Part shown: piece by piece, positions 7,475-14,958 of the stretch
Numbering within the stretch: the first letter of the stretch is position 1
Layout of the letters: each line of letters opens with the position of its first letter
Assembly: GCF_003385455.1 (NCBI RefSeq)
Contig: NZ_QNUF01000011.1
Coordinates: 62,001-126,000 of the forward strand
Direction of reading: 5' to 3'
DNA from: Chryseobacterium rhizosphaerae
GTDB lineage: Bacteria; Bacteroidota; Bacteroidia; Flavobacteriales; Weeksellaceae
Length of the DNA stretch: 64,000 bases
Notes under the pieces: generated by a model
Databases searched by the model: none
Told to the model about the DNA's origin: nothing
Seen by the model: only the letters and a program-made list of their open reading frames with translations
Program-made: the position numbers and the translations under genes

Positions 7475-9244
7475 TTAATACATTTTCTCAATTATATCTG
7501 CATATTTTTTAAGGACTACATTCCTTTTGACTTTCAATGTAGGTGTAATTTCTCCTGTATTGATGTCAAATTCCGCCGGCATTAAGGTGAATTTTTTCAC
7601 TTTCTCATAGTCGGCAAGATGGCTTTGCAATTCTTTCACTTTATCTTTATAAAAGTTAATCACCTTTTCGTTGGTTACTATCTCTTCCCAGCTTGTAAAG
7701 GGAATATTATTATTCTTGATAAAGTCCTGCAGGAATTCAAAATTTGGAACAATCAATGCGGAAACAAACTGTCTTCCCTCTGCAACCAGCATGATCTGCT
7801 GTATAAAGTTATTATTGGTCAGAAGATTTTCAATCTGTTGTGGAGCAATATATTTTCCATTGGACGTCTTCATCAGATCTTTGATTCGGTCTGTAATGAT
7901 CAGGTTCCCTTTGTCATCAAGTTTCCCGGCATCACCCGTTTTGAACCATCCGTCGTTAGTAAAAACTTTCTGAGTCTCTTCAGGTCTGTTGTAATACCCC
8001 TTCATGATTCCGTTTCCTTTAGCCTGAATTTCATCGCTTTCTCCAATTCTGAGCTCTACTCCAGGCAGTGGTTTCCCACTGGTACCATGCTCGAAATGAG
8101 TCAAAGGGAAGAGTGTTAAAGTAGCCGTCGTTTCTGTCAATCCATACCCTACTGTTACATGGATTCCTACAGACTCAAAGAATTTGGTTACTTCAGGGGA
8201 TAAGGAAGCACCTCCACAAGGCAGAAACCACAATCGGCCACCCATTTTCTCTTTTATTTTACTGAAGACCAGCATATCTGCAACAGATTCCTTACACTTC
8301 AGCCCAAAAGGAATGTCTTTTTCATTTCTTCTCAATTCTGCAGTTTCCCATCCTGTTTTCAAGGCCCAGTCAAAGATTTTTTTCTTAAATGATGAACCTT
8401 CCTCTGCTTTTTCCAATACTCCTGCATATACTTTCTGGAAAAACCTCGGTACCGCACACATGGTGGTAGGTTTCACTTCTTCCAGTGCTTTAGCAACATT
8501 TTTCGGATCTTCAAGGAAATAGACCCTTGCACCTCCATAAAGGCACAGCAGGCTCCAGCTTCTTTCAAAAACATGACTTAAAGGTAAAAATGCCAATGAA
8601 AGTTCTTCCTCAAAGTTTTTAAACTTAAAAAACTCAAAGTGAGAATCAAAGGCTTTGATAAAATTTCCATGGGTAAGCATTACGCCTTTAGGTGTCCCGG
8701 TTGTTCCGGAAGTATAGATCAGCGTAGCTGTATCTTCATATTCTCTCTTACATATTTCCAGTGTCGGAGAAGCTTTCGCTATAAAATCCTCAAGGTAAAA
8801 ACTATTGAATTCTTTCTTGATCCACACCGATTTTTTGGAAATGATAATGGTATCAAGATGATTCTCTTCTTTATGCAGAATCTCCAGACAGGCGTCATAC
8901 TGAGCCTGGTTTCCTACTAAGACAACCTTAGCACCGGAATCATTAATGATATATTCAGCCTGTTCGGCGTTGTTTGTTGAATAAATGGGAACTGTCACCG
9001 CTCCGATAGACATTGCCGCCAAATCGCAGATCATCCATTCAGAAGAATTGTCTGAATAAATAGCCACTTTATCGTCTTCCTGAACTCCTGCTTCTTTCAG
9101 AGCATTGGCTGTTTTAAAAATAATTTCACTGAATTTCTGCCAGCTCAGCTCTTTCCAGGCCTCATCTTTCTTTTTAAAGCCTATAGCAGCTTTTATAGGA
9201 TGTTTTTCTACATTTTTAAGGATAATTGCCTCTGCCAGATTCAT
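7475..9244 (-). CDS. Long-chain fatty acid--CoA ligase (AMP-forming)
   Basis: A 589-residue ANL-superfamily adenylating enzyme that activates fatty acids as acyl-AMP and then acyl-CoA, probably at the inner face of the membrane. The P-loop-like motif YTSGTTGTPKGVMLTHGN is near residues 176-193, the A5 motif VGYGLTETTATLT near 366-378, the TGDAGKLD motif near 436-443 and IIT(D/R)RIKDLMKTSNGKYIAPQ near 449-468, as in bacterial long-chain ligases (AMP-dependent synthetase, FAA1-like). Its start overlaps the end of the epimerase gene by 4 bp (ATGA), so the two are co-translated. Chain-length preference cannot be told from sequence. Confidence 0.92.
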   Translation of the reverse strand: MNLAEAIILKNVEKHPIKAAIGFKKKDEAWKELSWQKFSEIIFKTANALKEAGVQEDDKVAIYSDNSSEWMICDLAAMSIGAVTVPIYSTNNAEQAEYIINDSGAKVVLVGNQAQYDACLEILHKEENHLDTIIISKKSVWIKKEFNSFYLEDFIAKASPTLEICKREYEDTATLIYTSGTTGTPKGVMLTHGNFIKAFDSHFEFFKFKNFEEELSLAFLPLSHVFERSWSLLCLYGGARVYFLEDPKNVAKALEEVKPTTMCAVPRFFQKVYAGVLEKAEEGSSFKKKIFDWALKTGWETAELRRNEKDIPFGLKCKESVADMLVFSKIKEKMGGRLWFLPCGGASLSPEVTKFFESVGIHVTVGYGLTETTATLTLFPLTHFEHGTSGKPLPGVELRIGESDEIQAKGNGIMKGYYNRPEETQKVFTNDGWFKTGDAGKLDDKGNLIITDRIKDLMKTSNGKYIAPQQIENLLTNNNFIQQIMLVAEGRQFVSALIVPNFEFLQDFIKNNNIPFTSWEEIVTNEKVINFYKDKVKELQSHLADYEKVKKFTLMPAEFDINTGEITPTLKVKRNVVLKKYADIIEKMY

Positions 9245-10254
9245 TTCTTCAGCTTTTTGTCGTTAATATAATTGTTCAGGTGAAAGTCTATACTTTCTTG
9301 TACAGGAATAAACTGATACTTCAGTTTATCTTTTATTTTTTGATTGGAAATAGTGTTGAATGAGGATATCGCTTCAATATTTGATTTGGTCACCATCTTC
9401 AGCTTGGGAATCAGCCATCCGAGAAGTATATTAGCTATTCTTCCAAGATTCAATAGCGATTCCTGAAGTACTTTAGCATCTTTAAGACCTAGCCTTGTTC
9501 TGATTTGTTTCGCAAGATCCGTAAATCTTTTATTCTCAGAAACAATGATAAACCGTTCTCCAAAAATATTATTCTTAAGCAATTCTATAGCAATATTTGC
9601 CACATCTCTTACATCTACATAAGCTGAACCTCCTGCAAAGGTAAAACCATTATCAGCAAAGGTAGAAAAAAGCTCTCCACTGCTTTGGTTCCAGTTTCCG
9701 CTTCCAATGATCATTCCCGGATTGAGGATAGCTACATTGAGTCCTTCTGCAGAAGCTCTCCAGGCTTCCATTTCAGATAGATGTTTGGAAATAGCATAGG
9801 CAGAATGTTCAATTTTCGGATTAAAATCAGAATCTTCATCCAGTTCCCCTTTTTCATTAAAATTATCCAAAACAGCAACAGAGCTTACGTGCAGAAATTT
9901 TTTCACATCAGATCCTTCACAGGCAAACAACAGGTTTTCTGTCCCTTTGATATTGGTATGGTACATTTCTTTTTCATCTTTGGGATGAAAGCTTACTTTT
10001 GCGGCACAGTGATACACTTCTTCTACTCCTTTTAAAGCGGCCTGAAGAGTATTGAGATCATTAAAATCTACATCTATCCATTCGATCTTATTAAAAAAAT
10101 CATCAGGATTCTCAGTATAAAAGCTATATGAATGCCTTACTTCGTTTAAATTGCTGCCCGGTCTTTTGGAAGCTCTTACGTTCTTACCTCTTTTAAGAAG
10201 TTCCAACACAAGTATTCTCCCCAGAATTCCGGTAGCACCCGTTACAAAAACCAT
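9241..10254 (-). CDS. NAD-dependent epimerase/dehydratase family protein
   Basis: A 337-residue extended short-chain dehydrogenase/reductase. The dinucleotide-binding TGATGILGR is at residues 5-13, the SSV region of the active site at about 123-125 and the YAISK catalytic Tyr-Lys pair at about 152-156. The NPGMIIGSGNWNQSSGELF string resembles atypical SDRs related to dihydroflavonol reductases and 3-beta-hydroxysteroid dehydrogenases. Its 3' end overlaps the downstream acyl-CoA ligase gene by 4 bp, so it probably acts on a lipid or acyl intermediate together with that enzyme. The exact substrate is unknown. It lies 226 bp after the 19-bp inverted repeat at 10481-10547. Confidence 0.87.
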   Translation of the reverse strand: MVFVTGATGILGRILVLELLKRGKNVRASKRPGSNLNEVRHSYSFYTENPDDFFNKIEWIDVDFNDLNTLQAALKGVEEVYHCAAKVSFHPKDEKEMYHTNIKGTENLLFACEGSDVKKFLHVSSVAVLDNFNEKGELDEDSDFNPKIEHSAYAISKHLSEMEAWRASAEGLNVAILNPGMIIGSGNWNQSSGELFSTFADNGFTFAGGSAYVDVRDVANIAIELLKNNIFGERFIIVSENKRFTDLAKQIRTRLGLKDAKVLQESLLNLGRIANILLGWLIPKLKMVTKSNIEAISSFNTISNQKIKDKLKYQFIPVQESIDFHLNNYINDKKLKK

Positions 10255-10480
10255 TAATTATGTTACTTGATTGCTGACTAAAATATGACAATATTTTCTA
10301 TCCGGCAATTCTTCATTCTTCTGCAAAAATGTTTTGAAAAACCGCTTCTGCAAATTTGCGATTTTTAAAGCATAATTCAACTTAATTTAACCAATATTAT
10401 CATTCTGGAGATCATAAAAGGACCAAATACCGTTGAATTATTCTCCAAATACAAGGGAGGTAAAAGTCCCGGAAATAAAT

Positions 10481-10547
10481 TGTCATTCCTTAGAAATCCG
10501 GATAAGCTATTTTAAAATCTTATAGCTTGGATTTCTAAGGAATGACA
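10481..10547. repeat. Inverted repeat related to the palindromic element
   Basis: A perfect 19-bp inverted repeat (10481-10499 with 10529-10547), with a further inner stem AAGCTAT/ATAGCTT. The arm TGTCATTCCTTAGAAATCC resembles the TGTCATTCCGTAGGAATCC end of the array at 4769-6186. On the minus strand it follows the ATP-grasp gene and may also terminate the graspetide operon. Confidence 0.75.
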
Positions 10548-10573
10548 GTTATTGGAAAAATATCTCTTTCTTT

Positions 10574-11578
10574 TTATGCCGTAACCATATTATTTCTTCT
10601 TGGAGCTTTGTCGCAGAGAACATCTGCTATACTTTTAGAGATAAGATTTTCTTCCGTAAGATTATCAAGCCAGAAAAACTCTCCAGCTGCATTGATTTCG
10701 ATAAAGAAGTACTCATCTTCAGGGGAAACAATAATGTCTATTGCCCCATAGTCAACATTGTATACATCTAAGAGTTCTAATAATTTTTCTTCCACATCTC
10801 CCGGAAGTTCCGTTCTCACCCATTTATCAATCAGATTCACACCATCCTTCCTCCAGTCTACTTTTGAATCTTCAAACTGTTGGGAATCTACCTCGAAGGC
10901 ATACACATCCCTTCCTACAATTGTCACCCTGAGTTCTTTTTTCTTCTCGATCATCTTCTGAAACTGCATTGGGCAATATAAAAGAGAATCCAGCTCTTCC
11001 AGTCTGTCTTCACTGACAACATTTGTAAAAACTACATTTTCTACACCGTCTTCGTAGATGGCAAAGCCGGTCTGCATTTTAGCCACTACATTCTGATGTT
11101 TAAGAATAAATTTTCTGGCTTCTTCAGGATTATTGGTCAGGCAGGTTTCAGGAATTTTAAGTCCTATTTTATCTGCTACTTTCAACTGTTCTTCTTTACT
11201 GTCGAGTCTTCTGTAGACACTTGGTTTACCTAATGAATAGACATCTACAGATTCAATAAAGCCAAAAATAGTATTGCGGATCTCTCCCATTGCAGCTCCG
11301 TAAAATTTAGCTTCCAGCTCGTCTCTTAATCCTTTTCCAATATTGTAAGCTCTTCTGTACCAGATTGCGGCAATATCGTCTAAACGGTATTTCACCTCCT
11401 GGGTCTCAAGAATACTTACCCATTCTCCATCCTGAAAAACAGTGGACAGTTTATTTTGTAAAGGATATAAGTCTACATCAAAACGAATGACTTCACAGCC
11501 ATTTTTCCCAATATATTCTGTTACTTTTTCAATTGAAAAGTTATCTGCAGTATGTGTTATAATTAAAATTTTATCCAT
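10574..11578 (-). CDS. MvdD/MdnC-like ATP-grasp graspetide ligase (ester-forming)
   Basis: A 334-residue ATP-grasp enzyme of the microviridin maturase family. From family knowledge, MdnC/MvdD binds the PFFARFLE-type leader helix and forms the two omega-ester rings on the core peptide. Shared features are the N-terminal ILIITHTADNFSIE, IWYRRAYNIG (about residues 95-104), FAIYEDG...VVFTNVV, YCPMQFQKMIEKKKELRVTI (about 206-225), VDWRKDG and the metal-binding end YGAIDIIVSPEDEYFFIEIN followed by AAGEFFWL. The GEFFWL ending is of the ester-ligase type. It overlaps the upstream ligase gene by 8 bp. The two precursor peptides lie further upstream in the same direction. Confidence 0.9.
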   Translation of the reverse strand: MDKILIITHTADNFSIEKVTEYIGKNGCEVIRFDVDLYPLQNKLSTVFQDGEWVSILETQEVKYRLDDIAAIWYRRAYNIGKGLRDELEAKFYGAAMGEIRNTIFGFIESVDVYSLGKPSVYRRLDSKEEQLKVADKIGLKIPETCLTNNPEEARKFILKHQNVVAKMQTGFAIYEDGVENVVFTNVVSEDRLEELDSLLYCPMQFQKMIEKKKELRVTIVGRDVYAFEVDSQQFEDSKVDWRKDGVNLIDKWVRTELPGDVEEKLLELLDVYNVDYGAIDIIVSPEDEYFFIEINAAGEFFWLDNLTEENLISKSIADVLCDKAPRRNNMVTA

Positions 11579-12527
11579 GGAAACTGATTCTTTTTATAAG
11601 ATTATCGGCAATTCTCTGTGCGATGGGAAAGTTCAGTTCTTTCTGCAACATTCCCCATTCTCCCTGTGGATTCACTTCCAGAAAGTAGTAGCTACCATCT
11701 CTTCCTTTGATCATATCAATAGCTCCCATATAAAGCCCCATTTCCTGCATCATGGCATGGATATCTTTTTTGATATTTTCCGGTAATTCATAGGCGGACC
11801 AAAAATAACTTTCATGAGCGACACGCCAATCCACATTCTCACTGTTGTTAATTTTACCTGTAAAGAACTCTCCATCCACATATATTATTCTCAGCTCATA
11901 TTCTTTATCGATATAAGGCTGAAAAATCATGGGGCAGTACGCAATATCAGAAATATTTATAAGGGTATCTTCTTCAATGATAGTCGTGGAAATCTGGCCT
12001 TCGCCACCCATTGCCTTTACCACTACACTATGAAGTTTTGCAATGGCCTTTCCGTTACAGTACTCATGAAAAAAAGCAATGATCTTCTCTTCATCGTTGG
12101 AAAATATTGTTTTGGGGATGGTCAGATTATTCTTTTGGGCGATTTTAAGCTGAAACATTTTATTTCCGTCAATTTTTCTTTCTTTTTCAGAAGGGTTGAT
12201 CCACGGAATATTTTCTAAAACAGTCATCAGATTAAATCGGAGGCTTCCGTATTCTTTCAGGAAAATCTTTTCATAATCTTCATCCAGTTCTTCAGGAACA
12301 CTTATTTTCCAGGCTTTCCTATGCCAGACCCCTTTCACATCATCAGAGTGAAGAGTATTCCCCGATTCATCTGTCAGTTCGAATGAATTTTCATTGATGC
12401 TGATTTTCTGAAAATGATTCATTTTATCAGAATTCAGTCTGAAATAAGGAATATGTTTAGAATTAAGGTATTCAAAAAAGAGATCGATATTATAGAAATC
12501 CTGTGAGTGGGTAATACAGAGAATCAT
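11571..12527 (-). CDS. MvdC/MdnB-like ATP-grasp graspetide ligase (amide-forming)
   Basis: A 318-residue ATP-grasp protein paralogous to its neighbour. It carries MILCITHSQDFYNID at the start, VWHRKAWKISVPEEL, YCPMIFQPYIDKEYELRII (about residues 196-214) and the metal-binding segment MGAIDMIKGRDGSYYFLEVN followed by PQGEWGML. The GEWGML ending is typical of the MdnB/MvdC branch, which in microviridin synthesis closes the omega-amide (lactam) ring after the esters are made. Assignment to the amide branch is from remembered family features, not a tree. The gene starts 75 bp after the second precursor, across a hairpin at 12545-12576, and overlaps the ester-ligase gene by 8 bp. Confidence 0.87.
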   Translation of the reverse strand: MILCITHSQDFYNIDLFFEYLNSKHIPYFRLNSDKMNHFQKISINENSFELTDESGNTLHSDDVKGVWHRKAWKISVPEELDEDYEKIFLKEYGSLRFNLMTVLENIPWINPSEKERKIDGNKMFQLKIAQKNNLTIPKTIFSNDEEKIIAFFHEYCNGKAIAKLHSVVVKAMGGEGQISTTIIEEDTLINISDIAYCPMIFQPYIDKEYELRIIYVDGEFFTGKINNSENVDWRVAHESYFWSAYELPENIKKDIHAMMQEMGLYMGAIDMIKGRDGSYYFLEVNPQGEWGMLQKELNFPIAQRIADNLIKRISFHG

Positions 12528-12544
12528 GAGCCGGTTTTTATTAA

Positions 12545-12576
12545 AAGGGGAAACTTAATGTTTTAAGCTTCCCCTT
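12545..12576 (-). terminator. Attenuator-type hairpin between precursors and ligases
   Basis: The stem AAGGGGAA with TTCCCCTT extends inward through one mismatch to CTTAA/TTAAG. On the minus strand it is followed by TTTTAA. Placed between the precursor genes and the ligase genes, it probably lowers ligase expression relative to precursor. Confidence 0.7.
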
Positions 12577-12602
12577 ACTATAGTTTTGTTCTGTTCTATT
12601 AC

Positions 12603-12821
12603 TTATACTTCTAAAGCATCATCATCACCATCAGAAGGGTATTTCATAGTGTGTTCCATATCCTTCAGTGCAGATGTTACCGTATCGATCACCGGTTTTG
12701 TAATCACATCTCTTTCAGGAATTGTAATTTCCAGTCCTCCTTTTACTGTTTCTGGATCTTTAAGTTGTTTTTCTAAGAAAGATGCGAAAAACGGCTTCTT
12801 TTTTGAATCTTTGTTATTCAT
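12603..12821 (-). CDS. Graspetide (microviridin-type) precursor peptide B
   Basis: A 72-residue precursor. The leader holds KKPFFASFLEKQ (residues 8-19), the equivalent of the PFFARFLE helix recognised by microviridin ligases. The C-terminal core is TMKYPSDGDDDALEV, matching the TxKYPSD microviridin consensus. In microviridin J the Thr-Asp and Ser-Glu pairs form esters and Lys-Glu forms the amide. Here the two acidic positions after the Gly are both Asp, so the rings would differ by one methylene. It follows a paralogous precursor (12863-13102) by 41 bp and shares a near-identical leader, showing tandem duplication. There is no protease, transporter or acetyltransferase in the cluster. Confidence 0.9.
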   Translation of the reverse strand: MNNKDSKKKPFFASFLEKQLKDPETVKGGLEITIPERDVITKPVIDTVTSALKDMEHTMKYPSDGDDDALEV

Positions 12822-12862
12822 AATGATTTAGTTTTTGGTTTGATATAATGGTTTTGTTTGAA

Positions 12863-13102
12863 TTATAATTCCTCCCCGGCTTCATCGCTATCAGACGGAT
12901 ATTTCATTGTTACGTGATCGTGCCCCGGCAATGTAACACTATCTTCAAGAGCTGCAGTAGTAATATGATCCTTGATCACTGAAGTAACATTATCCAGTTT
13001 TACTGAAGTAATAGCCCCTCCTGTCACTGTTTCAGGATCTTTAATCTGTTTTTCTAAGAAAGATGCGAAAAATGGCTTCTTCTTTGAATTCTTGTTTTCC
13101 AT
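12863..13102 (-). CDS. Graspetide (microviridin-type) precursor peptide A
   Basis: A 79-residue precursor, first gene of the cluster. The leader motif KKPFFASFLEKQ is at residues 8-19 and the core TMKYPSDSDEAGEEL is at the C-terminus, with Asp then Glu at the ring-closing acidic positions. The 40-residue middle part is rich in Thr/Ser-Val-x-Asp repeats (for example ITSVKLDNVTSVIKDHITT) and is longer than in cyanobacterial microviridins; it may be a spacer or hold further crosslink sites. Upstream, the minus strand has TACTTTGG about 25 bp before the start, a possible but imperfect -7 element. The product is probably a serine-protease inhibitor, as for known microviridins (inference). Confidence 0.9.
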   Translation of the reverse strand: MENKNSKKKPFFASFLEKQIKDPETVTGGAITSVKLDNVTSVIKDHITTAALEDSVTLPGHDHVTMKYPSDSDEAGEEL

Positions 13103-13217
13103 AAGTTAATAATTTTATTTTTTTGATAAACCAAAGTACAAAAAAATTCAACTCATGGAGAAATAATCCATTATTTTAATAAAATTTTAACATAAACAAC
13201 AAAAACGATGTAAACTT

Positions 13218-13997
13218 TTAATTCAATCCAAGAAATTGTTTGACAACTTTTGCAAAATCTACAGGATTCTCTGCCTGCACCCAATGTCCTGCATTTTTAA
13301 CAGTAACAACCGTTGCCTTCGGAAACTGCTGCTTAATACCATATTCATCCTGTGGTAAGATATAATTGGATTTGTCGCCGGCAATAAATAAGGTATCTCC
13401 TTCAAAAACCCCAAATTTGACTGCATTAGAAACAAATTCACTATACTTTTCAGATAAAGTCTTTAGATTGAATCTCCAGTTGAGCTTCTTATTATCATCC
13501 CAATACAGGTTTTTGGTTAAAAACTGAATAGTAGACTTTTCCGGAATATATTGGCTTAGAACCGCTTCAACATCATTTCTTGAACCTACCGTATCAAAAT
13601 CTACCGTTTCTAATGCTTTTATTATTCCCTGATGGTGTGGAGGATAAGCCTTTGGAGAAATATCCACCACAATTAATTTCTCTACTCTTTCAGGATATTT
13701 TAAGGCAAACTGCATCACGGCTTTTCCTCCTAAAGAATGCCCTAAAACATGAGCTTTCTGAATTCCGTAATGATCCATATAGTGGGCAATATCGTCTGCC
13801 AGATCATCATGAGACATACTTTCCGAATGAAAGCTTCGTCCGTGATTTCTAAGATCAATCAGATGTACCGGAAGAAATTCACCAAGGTCTTTTCCAAAGC
13901 TTCCCCAGTTATCAAGCATTCCAAACAATCCATGAAATACTAAAAGTGGCGTAGCTGTTAAGTTTTCGCCGAATATTTTTGAGTTTAAGATTTCCAT
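13218..13997 (-). CDS. Alpha/beta fold hydrolase (YbfF-like esterase)
   Basis: A 259-residue alpha/beta hydrolase. It shows the oxyanion-hole HGLFGM (about residues 22-27), DLRNHGRS (about 49-56), nucleophile elbow GHSLGG (Ser at about 88), an acidic residue in FIAGDKSNYI (about 208-217) and the catalytic His in NAGHWVQAENP (about 237-247). The pattern DNWGSFGKDL...LRNHGRSFHS is typical of YbfF-type esterases, which hydrolyse small acyl esters or acyl-CoA. It lies upstream of the graspetide precursors in the same direction but is separated by 115 bp. No link to the cluster is implied by sequence. Confidence 0.9.
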   Translation of the reverse strand: MEILNSKIFGENLTATPLLVFHGLFGMLDNWGSFGKDLGEFLPVHLIDLRNHGRSFHSESMSHDDLADDIAHYMDHYGIQKAHVLGHSLGGKAVMQFALKYPERVEKLIVVDISPKAYPPHHQGIIKALETVDFDTVGSRNDVEAVLSQYIPEKSTIQFLTKNLYWDDNKKLNWRFNLKTLSEKYSEFVSNAVKFGVFEGDTLFIAGDKSNYILPQDEYGIKQQFPKATVVTVKNAGHWVQAENPVDFAKVVKQFLGLN

Positions 13998-14097
13998 ATT
14001 TATTAAGATAATAGATTTCAGATTTCAGATTCCAGATAAGCAGCTCAGACACAATATTTTGGTCTAAAATCTCACATCTAGCATCCTGTATCTATTT

Positions 14098-14817
14098 TTA
14101 CCACTTAGCCAGTCTCTTTAAGTAAGCCTGAACCGTATTTTCCAATCCCATATAAAGCGCTTCAGAAACTAAAGCATGTCCGATGGAAACTTCCAGGAGG
14201 TTCGGAATATTATCTGCAAAATATTTCAGATTATCCAAGCTTAAATCATGTCCGGCATTAATTCCCAGTCCAAATTCTGTAGCTGCAACCGCAGTATCAT
14301 AATAAGGTTGGATCGCCTGTTCTTTATTGGTTACATAATTTTTAGCATAAGCTTCGGTATACAGTTCAATTCTGTCTGCACCCGTTTTTGCGGCATACGC
14401 TACCAATTCAGGTAATGGATCCAGAAAAACAGAGGTACGGATTCCTGCATTTTTAAATTCTGTGATGATATCCGTAAGAAAATCAAGGTGTTTTTTCGTG
14501 TCCCACCCTGCGTTAGAGGTAATAGCATCATCAGCATCAGGAACCAGGGTTACCTGCTCCGGTTTTACTTTCAGCACCATATCAATGAAATCCTGATGTG
14601 GATTTCCCTCAATATTAAACTCAGTCGTAACCAGTGGTTTCAAATCATAGACATCTTTTCTTGTAATATGCCTTTCATCCGGCCTTGGGTGGATTGTAAT
14701 TCCCTGCCCGCCAAATTCCTGGATTTTTATAGCTGCTTCGGTAACACTTGGCGTTTCGCCTCCTCTCGCATTTCTTAATGTCGCAATTTTATTAATGTTT
14801 ACGCTTAATTTTGTCAT
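14098..14817 (-). CDS. pdxJ: Pyridoxine 5'-phosphate synthase
   Basis: PdxJ condenses 3-amino-2-oxopropyl phosphate with 1-deoxyxylulose 5-phosphate to give pyridoxine 5'-phosphate, the last ring-forming step of DXP-dependent vitamin B6 synthesis. The 239-residue TIM barrel matches the family length. Diagnostic segments are LSVNINKIATLRNARGG (residues 3-19), ITIHPRPDERHI, FNIEGNPH, PEQVTLVPDA, SVFLDP and the C-terminal GHDLSLDNL and VSIGHALVSEALYMGL. The gene is flanked on both sides by short stuttering AGAT-rich intergenic sequence. It lies 100 bp upstream of the hydrolase gene, perhaps in one transcript. Confidence 0.96.
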   Translation of the reverse strand: MTKLSVNINKIATLRNARGGETPSVTEAAIKIQEFGGQGITIHPRPDERHITRKDVYDLKPLVTTEFNIEGNPHQDFIDMVLKVKPEQVTLVPDADDAITSNAGWDTKKHLDFLTDIITEFKNAGIRTSVFLDPLPELVAYAAKTGADRIELYTEAYAKNYVTNKEQAIQPYYDTAVAATEFGLGINAGHDLSLDNLKYFADNIPNLLEVSIGHALVSEALYMGLENTVQAYLKRLAKW

Positions 14818-14958
14818 TTTTATTTAAGATGTTAGATGTTAGATATCAGAGGTCAGACTAACCTATTATACTAAGGTTGACTTCTCATTCCAACTCTTTA
14901 TTATATTTTTTCAAGTAAGATTCTAAAAACCAATTGATCAATTTCCAGCTTCTCCTTA

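Noticed and set aside
13103..13217. Strong promoter of the graspetide precursors
   Set aside because: Only TACTTTGG is present on the minus strand, one base short of TAnnTTTG, with no TTG at the right distance; mentioned in the gene entry only.
13580..13943. Open frames antisense to the alpha/beta hydrolase gene
   Set aside because: Mirror images of a well-supported gene; no start signals or protein features of their own.
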